Assembly: GCA_963580285.1 (NCBI GenBank)
Contig: CAUZLF010000690.1
Coordinates: 62,001 to 126,000, forward strand
Reading direction: 5' to 3'
DNA from: Lucinisca nassula
Lineage: Eukaryota > Mollusca > Bivalvia > Lucinida > Lucinidae
Length of the DNA: 64,000 nucleotides
Positions 33,690 through 46,199 of the stretch are shown here, piece after piece; position 1 is the first letter of the stretch; each line of letters starts with the position of its first letter. The notes beneath the pieces were generated by a model. That model had not been told where the DNA came from. It saw nothing but the letters and a program-made list of their open reading frames with translations, and did not search any database. Made by a program: the position numbers and the translations under genes.

Positions 33690-35660
33690 ATGGATTTTAT
33701 AGATTTGCCCAGTATCTTCCGTGAGAACTCGGTGCTTTCTTCCATTCCTGCTTATTTTCAAAATACTGAAACACCTATAAATAACTATAAATATAACAAA
33801 CCTGTTAGATCTATCATTTTTAATTTCAAAAAACTTGTTTCAGATCTTGATATTGATACTAATACTCCTGATTCATGTGATTGTAAAACCTCAGTGTTTT
33901 GCTATCCTGCTGCTGGTCATGTAATTACTGGCAATTTGAAAAGTATTTCTGATTCTCGGATAAGGAATATAATTTCTAAAGGACCGAATATCGGTTTCCC
34001 TTCTAAAATTGATTTCAGTAAATGTAGAGATGAAATCACTGCTTCCTTGAATGAATTCGGTAATCGATGGTGTAAGCGGGAGTATGTTGAGCATAAAACC
34101 CTTAAGGACTGGAAACTTAGCATTTTACAACTAGTGAATAAACGCATTTCTTTCTATTCTCAAATTACTTATTACCTCCTAAGCCTAAGACGTCTTTACG
34201 TCATCTTAAACTAGGTATTCAAGAATTTCATAAGAAGTTTGTTTTGGCCCCTGCAGACAAGGCCGCTAACAATGTCGTCGTTGTGTGACGGCTCCACTAT
34301 GTTAACACGCTTGAGCAGGATCTTGGTGGTACTAAGGCCTATGAACTTCAGCCTTGACTGAAGAGAGAGCTATAGTAGATTAACATATTTGTCATTCAGC
34401 CACCATGTTTGCTGTGTGTTGCCGAAGGCCAAGACAAGCTTCCTACGCTATACTGGTTACCAAAACTTCATAAAAGACCTTACAAAGCACGGTTTATTGC
34501 AAATTCTAGCTCTTGCACTACCACTGAACTTTCTAAATTATACACTTCCTGTCTTACTGCTATTAAAACGCATGTGATTAAATATTGTGATAAAGTCTTT
34601 GAAAGATCAGGAAGAAATCTGCTTTGGTCTATCAAAAAATCGAATGGGGTTTTAAATTGAAATCCAGACATTTTCGTGCTTCAAGTCTGTCTACTTACGA
34701 TTTTTCCACTCTTTGCACTACACTTCCTCATAATCTTATAAAAGAAAAGCTTAATGATTTAATTGAATGGGCTTTTCACAGAGAAGATTCTCTCTATCTT
34801 GCATGTAATGTCAGAAATGCATTTTTCACTTCTAAAGACCATAAGAATTATACACTTTGGTCATGTCAGAAAGTGTGTGATGCCCTCACCTTTCTACTTG
34901 ACAATATTTATATTAGATTTGGTACTAAGTTATTTAGACAAATTGTGGGTATTCCGATGGGTTCGAATTGCGCACCTCCTGTGGCTGATCTGTTCTTGTA
35001 TTGTTATGAAAGAGACTCTCTGTTGTCGCTTTCCATTGATAACCAATCTGAAATTATTGAAGCTTTTAGCTCCACTTCTAGATATTTAGATGATTTATTA
35101 AATATTGATAATACCTTTTTCGATGGTTTGATCAGTCAGATTTACCCCCCAGAACTTCAGTTAAATAAAGCAAATTCTTCTGATACCGAGGCCCCGTTTT
35201 TTGGATTTACATCTATCTATTGTAGATGGGTTTGTTTCGTGCAAAATGTATGATACACGCGACGACTTTGATTTTGAGATTGTAAATTTTCCTTTTTTGG
35301 ATGGTGATGTTCCTCGTGCGCCATCCTATGGCGTTTATATTTCGCAGTTAATTCGATTTGCAAGAGTGTGTAGTCATGTAACTGACTTCAACACTCGTAA
35401 TAAATTACTAACGGCTAAATTCGGAACCCGAATTTTATGGTGACTTAGTATATAAATTCAGAAAAAATATATAACCGCAATGTCTTCAGCACCAAATTTC
35501 GTCGATATAAAAAGATTGGGTACAACATGGATGTTATACGACAGACTGCATGCATGGTAGTTAACCCAATCACGGTTGGCAACTTTGCTTACCTCTTTAA
35601 ATGCACGTCGGTGGGTCAGGCCTCAGATTCTATGACGGTACCAACGTAAAGGTTTATTGA
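33690..35660 (+). pseudogene. Penelope-like reverse transcriptase, multiply broken
   Basis: The first open part, 33690-34214, holds an N-terminal domain with a CDCKTSVFCYPAAGH cysteine pattern. The frame then breaks near 34160, with a TGA at 34286-34288 after a PADKAANNVVV-like stretch. The RT core lies in 34409-35253 in two frames (break near 34650): YWLPKLHKRPYKARFI, a LPKxHK motif as in Penelope RTs; FDFS-type Asp region (YDFSTL); GIPMGSNCAPPVADL; and the YLDD catalytic motif near 35085. Another frame break lies near 35205. The thumb region (ISQLIRFARVCSHV) ends at an internal deletion near 35425, after which short C-terminal remnants (FRKN, KDWVQ in broken frames) reach about 35640. The copy is dead. 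Confidence 0.72.
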
Positions 35661-36775
35661 GAATTAGAGAGATCTAATTCAAGGTAATGTTGGTTGGTGC
35701 CTGATGCTCTGTCTCTGGTCGGGCCCATCGGAGTCTTACTGTTGGTTTTTTTTGCTCCAGCATTTCAGTGGTTTCTTGCTGTCGAGTCTTCACCGTTGTC
35801 TCACCTCTGTGGTTCTTTGATGATTATTTGTGTTCACGGAGATGTTGCACTGATGAGTTAGGAGGCCTTCGTGCGGACTGAACAAATTATTTGTCTAAAT
35901 CGCGACAGAAGTAAGGGCGAGTATTGTGGCCACGCAAAATCGATTTAAGGCCCCCAGTGGAAATCTTTCCACTGACCGTTCCAAGGCGGTTCTTCTGTGG
36001 CGGTTTATTTATGTTGTTGTTTGTTACTTACTGTGTGTATTACTTGTGTCTTTTTATTTTGGATAGCCATATGGCCATTTTGTGGGAAAGTAACTGTCCT
36101 TACGTCCTTCCTTTGTTTAGGATTCCATTATGGTCTGGTCGCTTAATGTTTGTGTTTCCTTCCCTTTGGTGTCTTTGATGGGTGGAGTAAGTTAATTGTA
36201 TCGATTCCTGATCTTTGTTTTACTTCTGCTTTGATGCTCTGTCCCTGGTCGGGCCCATCGGAGTCTAAATTTTGGTTTTCGTTTGCTCCAGCATTTTAGT
36301 GGATTCTTGCTGTCGAGTCATCACCGTTGTTTAATCTCTGTGGTTGTTTGATTTGTTGTGTTCACGGAGATGTTGCACTGATGAGTTAGGAGGCCTTCAT
36401 GCGGACTGAACAAATTATTTGTCTAAATCGCGACGGAAGTAAGGGGCGAGGATTGTGGCCACGTGAAATTGATTTAAGCCACCCCCCCCCCCCCAGTGGA
36501 ATTCGTTGCCGCTGACCGTTCCGATGCGGTTCTTCTGTCTCGGTTTATTTTTGTTATGGATTGTCTATGGGTGTTTGTGTCGCTTATGTTATTTTATTTT
36601 GGATAGCCTATTGGCCATTAGGTGGGAAAGTAACTGTCCTTTTGGCTTTCCGCTGTTGGTGTCTATATTAGGGTCTGTTGTTTCATGTTTGTGTGTATTT
36701 CCTTTTGGTGTCTCTGATGGGAGCTGTGGGTTGATTGTATCGATTCCTGATCATTGCCTCCACTTCTATTTTGTA

Positions 36776-36998
36776 GCAACCCAGAATACGTGAAATTAGA
36801 TTGGCTTATATACTATCTTAGTTTTAATATATGCACGGAGATCAGCTTATGTTCCATCTTAACCAGGAAATTTGCACTAAAATCCACTTTGGTACCAATT
36901 GCATGGAGAAACTGTGTGTCAACTGACAACCATATAGAACACTGTGAGGACAGATCAGACTGCCAAGCATTACGAAAACACTTCTTTACAAATACATT
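36776..36998. other. Unit flank of U4 left of the LTR
   Basis: Matches 15258-15480 of U2 (TTATATACTATCTTAGTTTT, GGTACCAATTGCATGGAG) and ends ACAAATACATT at the LTR. Confidence 0.7.
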
Positions 36999-37774
36999 TG
37001 TCACAGAGGTCGGTTTTCCAGTACCGGTAAATATATATCAACGGTATTTCGTAGGACTGGAGTTGGAATCTATACTTATTTTTCCTATCGACCAATCAGT
37101 ACTGCGGTTTTATAATTTTGTATGTGAGACGACGAATGATTGGTGTTCCGATAGCCGATAACCTTTGCTAACCTTTCCTTCACTTTACGCGGTTTTGACA
37201 CAAAGAAAATTTCCATCAGCTTCACGCTGAATATGACAATTTTCGATATATTGTGGTGGTTTTCATAACCACAGTCAATTTATTGATATAGCCAGGTATG
37301 CCATTGTATTTCGTGTTGCCCTGTTTATGCCCATTTAACTGAAAACTAGTATCGCCAGTTCTCGACAACACAGATTGACAGCTGTCAAATGTACGATCAT
37401 TTTCTGTGCCTTTTGTTTACAGTCTATTGGCACATATATATGTCGGTACCTACCAAAATGGAACAGCGAAGGCTTGATCATTATAGCAGCTGCTTCGATA
37501 CTGTCCCTCCTATGATATGTATTTTTATATTTGAAAGGTTATTGCTTTTTTCATATAATTTCGTGGTTTTACCATAGTTGATAGTTATCACCTATGCAAC
37601 CCGGTGTAACATAAGATAATAATATCTTCTGCACTCCGTTGTAGAATGATCTGTCTGTATTGTTTGTCCGTCCGTCTGCAACTGCGTCTGTTATCTGTAT
37701 TGTATGCTATGTGTATTGTTCTGTGATCGGTGTCACATTGTTGTCTTTTGTATGTTGCAGGCACCCTCTATTTT

Positions 37775-37892
<118 letters not shown>

Positions 37893-37915
37893 NNNNNNNN
37901 NNNNNNNNNNNNNNN
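37893..37915. other. Assembly gap of 23 N
   Basis: Run of N directly after the (AT)n run. Missing length unknown. Confidence 0.99.
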
Positions 37916-37997
37916 TTGATATATTGTGGTGGTTTTCATAACCACACTCATAAACCATATACGGAGTTTATCGTATTTATGACCCCTGTGTCACATT

Positions 37998-38465
37998 GTA
38001 AATTTTACCATCGAAAAAAACGAAAATTTTAAAATGAATAAAAATGATGTTTTTCTTAATTCTGCTGAAAATTAAACCTGTGGGTACACGTTAGAGCCAC
38101 TTCATCGAGGTTGTTCGAACGAATATCCATATTCTATATTTTAGAGCAGGAATAAGAAAAATAACGTTTTCCCCTGTAAACCTTAGTTTTGGTATATATT
38201 AAAGAAGGGTTCAGGGGGGTCAGAATTATAAAGGCATGTATTCATGTTGTGGTCCAGTTGTTCAAAGCATATTTAGCTTAACGAGTTTATTAAGGGTCAA
38301 ATTGAGAACTTCTAAGTCGTGTCAAGTTTATAGCATACCATTTGAGAATTTCGAGTTGCATTTACTTGGTTTATGTTCTTGAATAAGAGAACATACTATT
38401 ATTTAGGGGTAACTTACATTAAATATTAAATACTGTAGATATACTGCAGAACCGTCATAAAAGTT
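37998..38465. other. Intronic unit flank of U4
   Basis: Near-identical to 4710-5170 of U1, including the decayed hairpin at about 38080-38135. No coding support. Confidence 0.7.
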
Positions 38466-38945
38466 AACATTTGAAACATAGTAATTCAAAGAACTTTGAA
38501 TTACTTTTATAGTTGAAATAATTAAAATTCGAATTAAGATAGTTCTGGGACTTTGAATTTTCCTAAAGTTGCAATGAATGAAATTTGAACTATTATAGTT
38601 CTAGGACTTTGAATTTTCCTGAAGCCGGAATAATTAAAATTTGAATTATGATAGTTCTAGGACTTTGAATTGTACTTAATATGGAATTATTGAAATTTGA
38701 ATTATGATAGTTCTGCGACGTTGAGTTTTCCTTAAGTTGGAATGATTGAAACTTTGAATTATGATAGTTCGGGGACTTTGAGATTTCCTTCAGTTGGAAT
38801 GATTGAATTTGAATTATGACAGTTCTGGGCTGAGATTTTATATTTTCCTTAAGTTGTAATGAATGAAATTTGAATGATGATAAGTCTAGGATTTTGAATT
38901 ATCCTTAAGTTGGAATGATTAAAGTTTGAGTTATAGTATGATTGC
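38466..38945 (+). repeat. 56-bp AT-rich minisatellite upstream of exon A, U4
   Basis: Same number of units as U1: 528 bp from AACATTTGAA to the exon start in both. Confidence 0.85.
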
Positions 38946-38993
38946 AGTTTGAGTTATTGTTCTGGTGAGTATTTATATTCCGCGTCATTTCAG

Positions 38994-39158
38994 TACCTCT
39001 AACAGCTTCTGTCGGACAGCGAGTCAAATTGGCTGAGCGTGGTTCCAATGTTGAATTGCGGTGTAATGTCACAGGCTCTCCAAACCCCCTACAGTACGCT
39101 GGACAAAGGATGGCGGAGAGCTGCAAGGCCAACACAGGGTACAGGATGGTGTACTCAC
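38994..39158 (+). pseudogene. Ig-domain exon A, unit U4, frameshifted
   Basis: Splice sites are kept (CATTTCAG, GTAAG), but the exon is 165 nt, not 163. Where the other five copies have CCAAACCCTACAG, this one has two extra C (CCAAACCCCCTACAG) near 39087. The frame is lost after the SPNP of the B-C loop, before the core Trp. The start (PLTASVGQRVKLAERGSNVE) is close to U1. If the base count is right, inclusion of this exon would truncate the protein. An assembly error in a C run is a real alternative. Confidence 0.8.
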
Positions 39159-39719
39159 GTAAGACTGCTTATCTATTTATTCACAGATGACCATCATTAT
39201 CGCTGAGTGAATAGGAATGAAAGTTTTAATTTCAGATAACATTTGTTTGAGAAAGAAAAAAGCTGAATTGTATGAAGTAAACAGAAAACTAAACCAACAT
39301 GGTCATAAATTGATTTTTAATTGTTACATGTAGTTTGATGTAATGTAATCAAGTGTCTATATACGGGCATCCAATTGAATGACGAAATTTGATATAACAA
39401 TACAACAGTTTCAGTGGAACGTATCCAAAGCTCAAAATGAGACATGTTGATGGAGATATTGACGAATATTGTATTTATGTTGTGGTTTGAGCCTGGCTCA
39501 GGTAACATGAGATGTCATATTCTGCAAGGGGAGGTCAGACGGTTTTTCCGGGTAACCTCTGATTAATGATCGGCTCAAATTATGTTAAATAATCTTGAAA
39601 GGCCCATGAAAGCAAAAAAAAAAAACTAAATAAAAAAATAACATGAATGATATATGCCTTTTACCTCAGCAGCATCACTATAAGGAGGTTGAAATGTACT
39701 TTGACATTTTATTAAACAG
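39159..39719 (+). other. Intron between exons A and B, U4
   Basis: 561 nt; near-identical to the U1 intron, with the SINE 3' remnant at about 39482-39630. Confidence 0.7.
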
Positions 39720-39817
39720 AATCTACAATGTTGATGTGACTGACAGAGGGCGTTACATCTGTACAGCCAGCAGCTCTGCTGGAACTGCAAGTGACTATGT
39801 AATGCTAGATTTGAGAA
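39720..39817 (+). CDS. Ig-domain exon B, unit U4
   Basis: 98 nt, acceptor TTAAACAG, donor GTAAGT. The protein is identical to exon B of U1 (IYNVDVTDRGRYICTASSS ... ASDYVMLDLR). The exon is intact, but its partner exon A of U4 is frameshifted, so it is useful only if exon A is read correctly, corrected in the assembly, or skipped together with it. Confidence 0.8.
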
Positions 39818-40024
39818 GTAAGTAATTACATAAGTGTCCTGACGTACTGATATGTCATCTTGCATTGAGGTACCAGTTATAAATCAAACATTAACGAAAA
39901 CCTAAGGCTAACTTATTTACACACTAGATGTTCTGAATAAAACGTTCCTTTTAGATGTGTTAGATGTGACATAGTGCAAATTTTACAGTCCTCCTTTGCC
40001 TAATGTGTTTGGGAGTTGAGTTTT

Positions 40025-40327
40025 GTCCCCGCCCATAGGGGCTTGAAGAAATATATGGGCTACATGATGCTTCCACGCAGAGCTGAATCCGGCCCGCACA
40101 CTAGTACTGGTAAACCGCTTAGAGGATCTAAGCCTGTCCAGGAACCGCGGTGCGAGGCGGACCGTCCATGCTGATAAACCCTATTGCTTTCATTGGGCGA
40201 CAGGGCTTGAGATGTCATTTCATCTCAATGTCGGGTAAAAGTCCCACAAAATTGGAAGCAACGTCTCCAAAATGACCTTTACAGTGTTGACGGGGACGTT
40301 AAACCTCAAATCAAACAAAACAAACAA
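40025..40327 (+). mobile_element. SINE-like element private to U4
   Basis: Same family as 13809-14109: starts with CCCCGCCCATAGGGGCTTG, ends with CAAATCAAACAAAACAAAC. Flanks TTGGGAGTTGAGTTTT and TTGAGAGTCGAGTCTTT resemble a target duplication with mismatches. U1 lacks it. Confidence 0.8.
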
Positions 40328-40703
40328 ATTGAGAGTCGAGTCTTTATCATTAGGTCTCTCACCATTGTGGTTTGAGCCTCGCTCAGATCACAAGTGGCGC
40401 CATGTTCCGCACCCGAAGGTCTGGTGACATTTCTCCGGGTACTCCCCTTTTTTCCCATGTATGATTAAGGATCAACTCTAAATAAGTGAAGTTATAGTGA
40501 AAGGGCTGTAAACAAAAAACAACAAAGAAAACACAAGAAAGTACACATTATATTGCTCCAGGGCCGATATTAGTGTGATCTTTTTTCCACATTTCTGCTC
40601 AAAACATACATTGTTTGTGCTGGTTAGAAACACATTAGAGAGGTTCAAAATTGGTTTTAAGATCACTTTTGAACAGTCCCAAAGGTGGTCTCTGACCAGA
40701 GGA

Positions 40704-40822
40704 CAGTGTATGCAGAGTAAGTGAGTGAGTGAGTTTTAGTTTTACGACCCACCAACAGCTTAGGTCATGCGGAGACGGGACCTCGGTTAAAAGACTCATC
40801 CGAAAGCCATCAGTGTATGCAG
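40704..40822. mobile_element. 95-bp insertion with 12-bp target duplications, U4
   Basis: CAGTGTATGCAG at 40704-40715 and 40811-40822; same insert as at 7064-7182. Confidence 0.85.
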
Positions 40823-41159
40823 AAAAGACAAAGAAAGAATAATTGTTATCTACTAAATAAGCTTCTCAAAGTAAATTTAGTCTTAATTTTAGGTGTTCGT
40901 AATAGCGGAATTTTACTGTATATGAAGTTGGGTTCACAGAGGTCTTCATTTCACGGACACGATCTGTTACGTCTCTAAAAGAATACATTTTGTCACATGT
41001 AGCATGTTTTGATAAATAAAACTTCAACTGACTCTTAAAATTGCATGTCAGACTGCGAAGACTTTGTTCAAGTCCTGTTTAATTGTCATTTAATGCGAAA
41101 GCTAATGAAAATAAGTCTAAACACTAGCTTATTTTATTCTCAAAGACTCTTTAGTCAGT

Positions 41160-42360
41160 GGCGCATTGGGGCTTGAATAAATAGGGGCTTGAATAAATAG
41201 ACTGGGCTGCATTGTGCTTCCGGGCAGAGCTGAAACCAAACAAATTTTTTTCTGAGAAGGTGTAAAATAGGAGTAGAGGCAATGATCAGGAAACGATACA
41301 ATTCCTACAGCTCCCATCAGAGACACCACTGGGAAAGAAACACAAACATGAAGCAAGAGACCCAAACGGAAACACTAACAGCGGAAAGCCAAAAAGACAG
41401 TTACTTTCCCACAAAATGGCCAAAAGGCAATCCAAAATAAAATAATATAAGCGACACAAACACCAAAAGACAAACCATAACAAAAATAAACCGCGACAGA
41501 AGAACCGCCTTGGAACGATCAGCGGAAACAAATTCCACTGGGGGGCTTAAATCGATTTTACGTGACCACAATCCTCGCCCTTACTTGCGTCGCGATTAAG
41601 ACAAATAATTTGTTCAGTCCGTATGAAGGCTTCCTAACTCATCAGTGCAACATCTCCGTGAACACAAAAATCAAACAACCACAGAGATGAAACAACGATG
41701 AGAACTCGACAGCAAGCAACCACTGAAATTCTGGAGCAAAAGAAAACCAACAGTTCGACTCCAATGGGCCCGACCAGAGACAGAGCATCAGGTACCAACC
41801 AACATAAGCCTTTACGTTGGAACCGTCATAGAATCTAAGGCCTGACCCACCGGCGTGCAATTTAAGAGGGAAGCAACGCTGTCAACCGTGATCGGGTTAA
41901 CTACCATGTATGCAGTCTGTCGTAGAACATTTATGTGGTACCCAATCTATTTATATCGAAGAATGATTTTACGAAATTGGGTGCTGAAGTCATTGCGGTT
42001 ATAAATGTTCAAAATTTATATACTAAGTCACCATAAAATTCGGATTCCGATACACCTTGTTGCAGAAGAGATTTAAGTCCAGTATTAAATTTTGAAATTA
42101 AATCAGAATGACGTCTATAAAGTTTTGAAAAGGCTCTGCATAGTTTATGGTACCGATAACCCTGATTAAGAAGCCTGTCCAGTAAAAATGCTGCGCATCA
42201 GACAGCCCCTTACACCATAACAGTTTCTTTGTGTGGTAGGGCTTGAGATGTCAGTTCATCTCGTGTCGATTACAAGTACAACAAAATCAGAAGCAACGTT
42301 TCCAAAATGACCTAAATAGTGTTGACTGGGACATAAAACATCAACACAAACAACACGAAC
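41160..42360 (-). mobile_element. SINE-like element split by Penelope-like fragment, U4
   Basis: Same arrangement as 7526-8720: SINE halves around a minus-strand, 5'-truncated Penelope-like 3' fragment (about 41262-42170). Confidence 0.8.
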
Positions 42361-43689
42361 AAATAACACACCCATTTGATACAGAGCTTTTTTACATATC
42401 CACCAAATTTATTTATTTTTTCTGATGAAAGGTTTTCGTATTTTTAGCTCGCCTCACGAAAGTAATGGGGTGGGGGCTATTGCCATACCCCCGGGCCTCC
42501 ATCGTCAGCGTCAGGTCGGCGTCAGCGTCAGCGTCGGCGTCGTCGTCAGCGTCGGCGTCCGCATTTGGTTAAGGTTTATCTACAAGCTCTTATATGTGAT
42601 ATTATACAAGTTTATTTTGAATATATAACGCAACACAGGTATGGTTAAATTTTCGTGGTAATGTCTGGTGCAGGATAATCTGGATGACATATGTTGCTGA
42701 ACTATCACCAATGAATGATTTGGTTTCATTGATTTCGTTTTCCAGAGCATGGCGTATGGTGGTCGAAACCGATTGGTCAAAACAGTAATTTTGATTCCAT
42801 GCGCTTCTGGAGACATCTGGAATGCCAATTTTTCAAGATTTCCTTCTTAAACGATCCCCCAAAAAGGAAAGATTAAGTGATTTAAAAATGACTTTCACAT
42901 TGTCTCAAAATTTAACGAGAAAGTTCTAACGACTGACATGTTGGCGTTTTTACTGAACATTCCATAGGCAACAATAGAAAATTAAAGTGGTGAGAAATTC
43001 CAACAGTGGGATTTTCAAATGAAAACCTTGTGAACCCCGTTTACTTTTATTGTTGGGCGTTAGAAAACACAATTCTGTGGAATTATTGCATCAGGACTCA
43101 GGACTGTCTTCGACAAATTCTGAAATTGCCAATTGGGCCCTTTATGCCATAGTTCCATAATTTCTTGTCTGGAAGCGAAAACATGTTGTCGCTTGTGATC
43201 AAAATTAAAGAAAACCTATTGATTAACATTAAACTTAATCAGTTATCAAAAAATTCACAGCAATATTCTCAGAAAATGATCTTCATTTCAGGTGTACGAC
43301 TGCATGTCACATGCCGCGTTCTTGAAAATCACAATGTGTTTCATTTTTAACTGACACCCTAGCTCAAGCTTTTGGTTTGTTTCTTGAACAGATCGAAACA
43401 GAAGGTTTAAACCAAAGTGCTGCTGGATGTTTGGGACATTGGCCAGTGTTATTATATAGACAATTCGTAGAGTATATATACATTCTGCTCATTATTATCA
43501 ATACAAACCACTGTTGCATTATAACTTTGGCTCAGTATATTATTAACCATTGCTAAAAACAATATTAAACATTACCATTGTACTTCATTTTACAGGTTTT
43601 TTTTGGCTGAAATTGGCATTTTTTAAGATGTTGATTATTTGCTCTGTATTACCTCCCTTATTTCCCTGTGTTAAAGTTTGCCAGCAAGC
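42361..43689 (+). repeat. Dispersed repeat with GTC-rich head, U4
   Basis: AGCTCGCCTCACGAAAG near 42447, GTCAGCGTC triplets, then the conserved intronic repeat. It lacks the 17 bp TACTGAGCCAAACACATA-like stretch found in the other copies. Confidence 0.65.
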
Positions 43690-43772
43690 TCAGTGTAGTG
43701 TAGTGTAGTGGATAGAGCTCATGACTATGAATCAACGGGGTTGTGGGTTCAAATCCCGGTGGAGGATATTTG
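43690..43772 (+). repeat. tRNA-like sequence (SINE head), U4
   Basis: As at 22030, with one extra GTAGT in the AGTGTAGTGTAGTGTAGTGG run and the same B box GGTTCAAATCC. Confidence 0.68.
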
Positions 43773-43797
43773 TTTTCTTTTTCTTTTCCTTAAAAAA

Positions 43798-44870
43798 ACA
43801 CAGCGAGTTCGACTTTCAGGGTCCGGGGCTCAAGGTCAAGGTCAATAGAGCTATTTTAAGAAAAAACTTTGTCATCGCTCTAGTGCCTTCATTTATTGAT
43901 GGATTTTTATATAACTTCACACAAATGTTGGGTATGTTGTCACAAGCGACTTTGACTTTCAGGGTACGGGACTCAAGGTCAAGAACTGGGGCTCAAGGTC
44001 AAGGTCACTGTGGCTATTTTTAGAAAACCTTGTCATCGCTCTAGCGCTTACATATATTGCTGGATTTAATATAACTTCACTTAAAGGTTGGGTATAATGA
44101 TATCTCAAGCGGATCAACTTTTAGTGTCCGGGACTGAAGGTCAAGGTCACGGTGGCTATTTTTAGAAAAAACTTTGTCATGGCTCTAGTGCCTATATTTA
44201 TTGATGGATTTTAATATAACTTCATACAAATGTTGGGTATGATGATATCTCGAGCAAGTTCGACTTTCAGGGTCCAGGGCTGAAGGTCAAGATCACTGTG
44301 GCTGTTTTTAGAAAAACATTGTCATTGCTCTAGTGCCTACATTTATTTATGGATTTTAACACAAACTCCACACAAATGCTGGGTATGATGATATCTCGAG
44401 CAAATTCGACTTTCAGGGTCCGGGGGTAAAGGTCAAGGTCACTGTGGCTATTTATAAAAACAACTTTGCCATTGCTCTAGCCCCTGCATTTATTGATGGA
44501 TTTTAATATAACTTCATACACATGTTGGGTATGATGACATCTCTAGTGAGTTTGACATTCAGGATCCAGGACTCAAGTTCAAGGTCACTGTAGCTGTTTT
44601 TAGAAAAAACTTTGTCATCGCTCTAGCGCCTACATTTATTGATGGATTCTTATATAGCTACACACAAATGTTGCATTTGATAATATCTCGAGCGAGTTCG
44701 ACTTTCAGGATCCTGGCCTCAAGGTCAAGGTCACGGTGGCTATTATTAGAAAACTTTTTCATCGCATTTATTTATGTATTTTAAGTCACATAAATGTTGT
44801 GTTTGATAATATCTCAAGCAAGTTCGACCTTCAGGTTCCTAGGCTCAGGGTCACTGTGGCTTTTGCATTG
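43798..44870 (+). repeat. ~147-bp GGTC tandem array, U4
   Basis: About seven units of the array described at 22135, one fewer than in U2. Confidence 0.82.
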
Positions 44871-45424
44871 CAGGCTGTACTTTTTGGTTCTCTTTCATTT
44901 GCTTCAGTTTGTTTAGCCCTTTTACATAAGAAAATGGCTTTTTTGGCAAAACCTGCAAAACTGGATTTTTTTTTTTAAAGAAAAATTATTGTAAAGCAAC
45001 TTTCATCAAGATACTGAAGTAAATAACTATAATACCATTCTCTTCAGGCCCATATATGTAATCAAAGCACTGAGAGTACTAGGTTTGGAAAATGATCCTG
45101 AATGGTGATTAAGAATGATAACATCCCCTTCAACCCTTACGTTCCTGTATTGTAAACAAACAATATAAACCCTGATCAGACACTGTATCATGCGTCGTCT
45201 TACCCTTAAATTCCAGTACTGTAAGCAAACATTGTAGACACTGATCAGGTGCCGTGTAATTTGACGTCTAATCTGAGTCTACACTGTTAGCCAAGCCCAA
45301 TCCATGAGATAATCCTATTAGGCAACACAGTGATCTGACTGCGATAAAATTGACGCTGCTATTTTCTATAATACAAAGTTATCTTGACTTCCTATAAATC
45401 AGTTATAGTCATGTGGACTATTAT
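44871..45424. other. Intronic repeat before palindrome, U4
   Basis: Matches 23346-23983; hairpin remnant at about 45228-45292. No coding support. Confidence 0.6.
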
Positions 45425-45545
45425 GGGTGTGAGGGGTGGATGGAAAAATCCGTCCCGAGGGTCATTGTCCGCCATCACCAGGCTTGCTTAGTGATGCCGG
45501 ACAGTGATCCCGAGGAACTGATTTTTCTATCCACCCCTCACACCC
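45425..45545. repeat. Palindrome heading a dispersed element, U4
   Basis: Near-identical to 10073-10193. Confidence 0.88.
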
Positions 45546-46199
45546 ATATTTGATTTTTTTTCTTGCATACCTTCCATAACCTTGCGCGGATTTTTAATAC
45601 TGCACCAACTTCCGCCATATTGTGATGACACTACAGGAATGTTTACTAACGTCCGGTAACGTGTTGTGACGTCAACCTTAATGACGGTGCACATGGAGTC
45701 GTATTCAACTAGTGTATTTATTAAACACGCGATTATATTCGATTTTTGGTCGGAACACTAGGGTCAGAAGATAAATTTCTATCCCAGGGTAAAATCACGG
45801 ATTTCCTTGTCTGGTGTGCCAGAACAGTAATTCTGAAAAAAAGGTTGGGTTGGGTGCCAATGCGAAGAAAATGCACTTTGAAAAAGTGGGGTTATATCGA
45901 ATTTGCCTTGTCCTTCCATCATTCCATCCGTCATTCTGTCTGGCCTCATTAGATAAAATTTTTGTTACATTTTTCTCAAGATCCATTATGGTTACGAAAG
46001 TGAAATTTGGTACACACATGGACAGTGGGTTGATGTATTGCATATACTGGAAACTGGGCCAAGGGCGTTATTTACATCCCTTGATAGGTTTTACACAAAT
46101 TTTTTCGGAAAAAAAATCGTCTTAAAGACCACTTTTGAACAGTCCCAAAGGTTGTCTTAATATAGGAATTTTACTTCACTTAGGATCATTATGGTATAC
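45546..46199. repeat. Body of the palindrome-headed element, U4
   Basis: As in U1; open frames on both strands are not conserved as proteins. Confidence 0.65.

Larger units (their letters stand above)
33110..36775 (+). mobile_element. Penelope-like retroelement with inverted and tandem copies of its 3' end
   Basis: A broken RT-coding region (33690-35660) is followed by its 3' region (35660-36235) and a second partial 3' region in tandem (36236-36775). Upstream, 33113-33483 is the same 3' region on the minus strand. Direct and inverted terminal copies of this kind are known for Penelope-like elements and fit poorly with LINEs. The GIY-YIG endonuclease of many Penelope elements was not recognised here. 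The class call rests on RT style and terminal structure. Confidence 0.68.
39818..41159. other. Intron after U4: decayed tRNA-SINE and inserts
   Basis: Matches 6519-7525 of U1 plus a private SINE insertion at 40025-40327 inside the decayed tRNA-derived SINE (about 39985-40520). The 95-bp insert and its target duplications are at 40704-40822. Confidence 0.75.
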
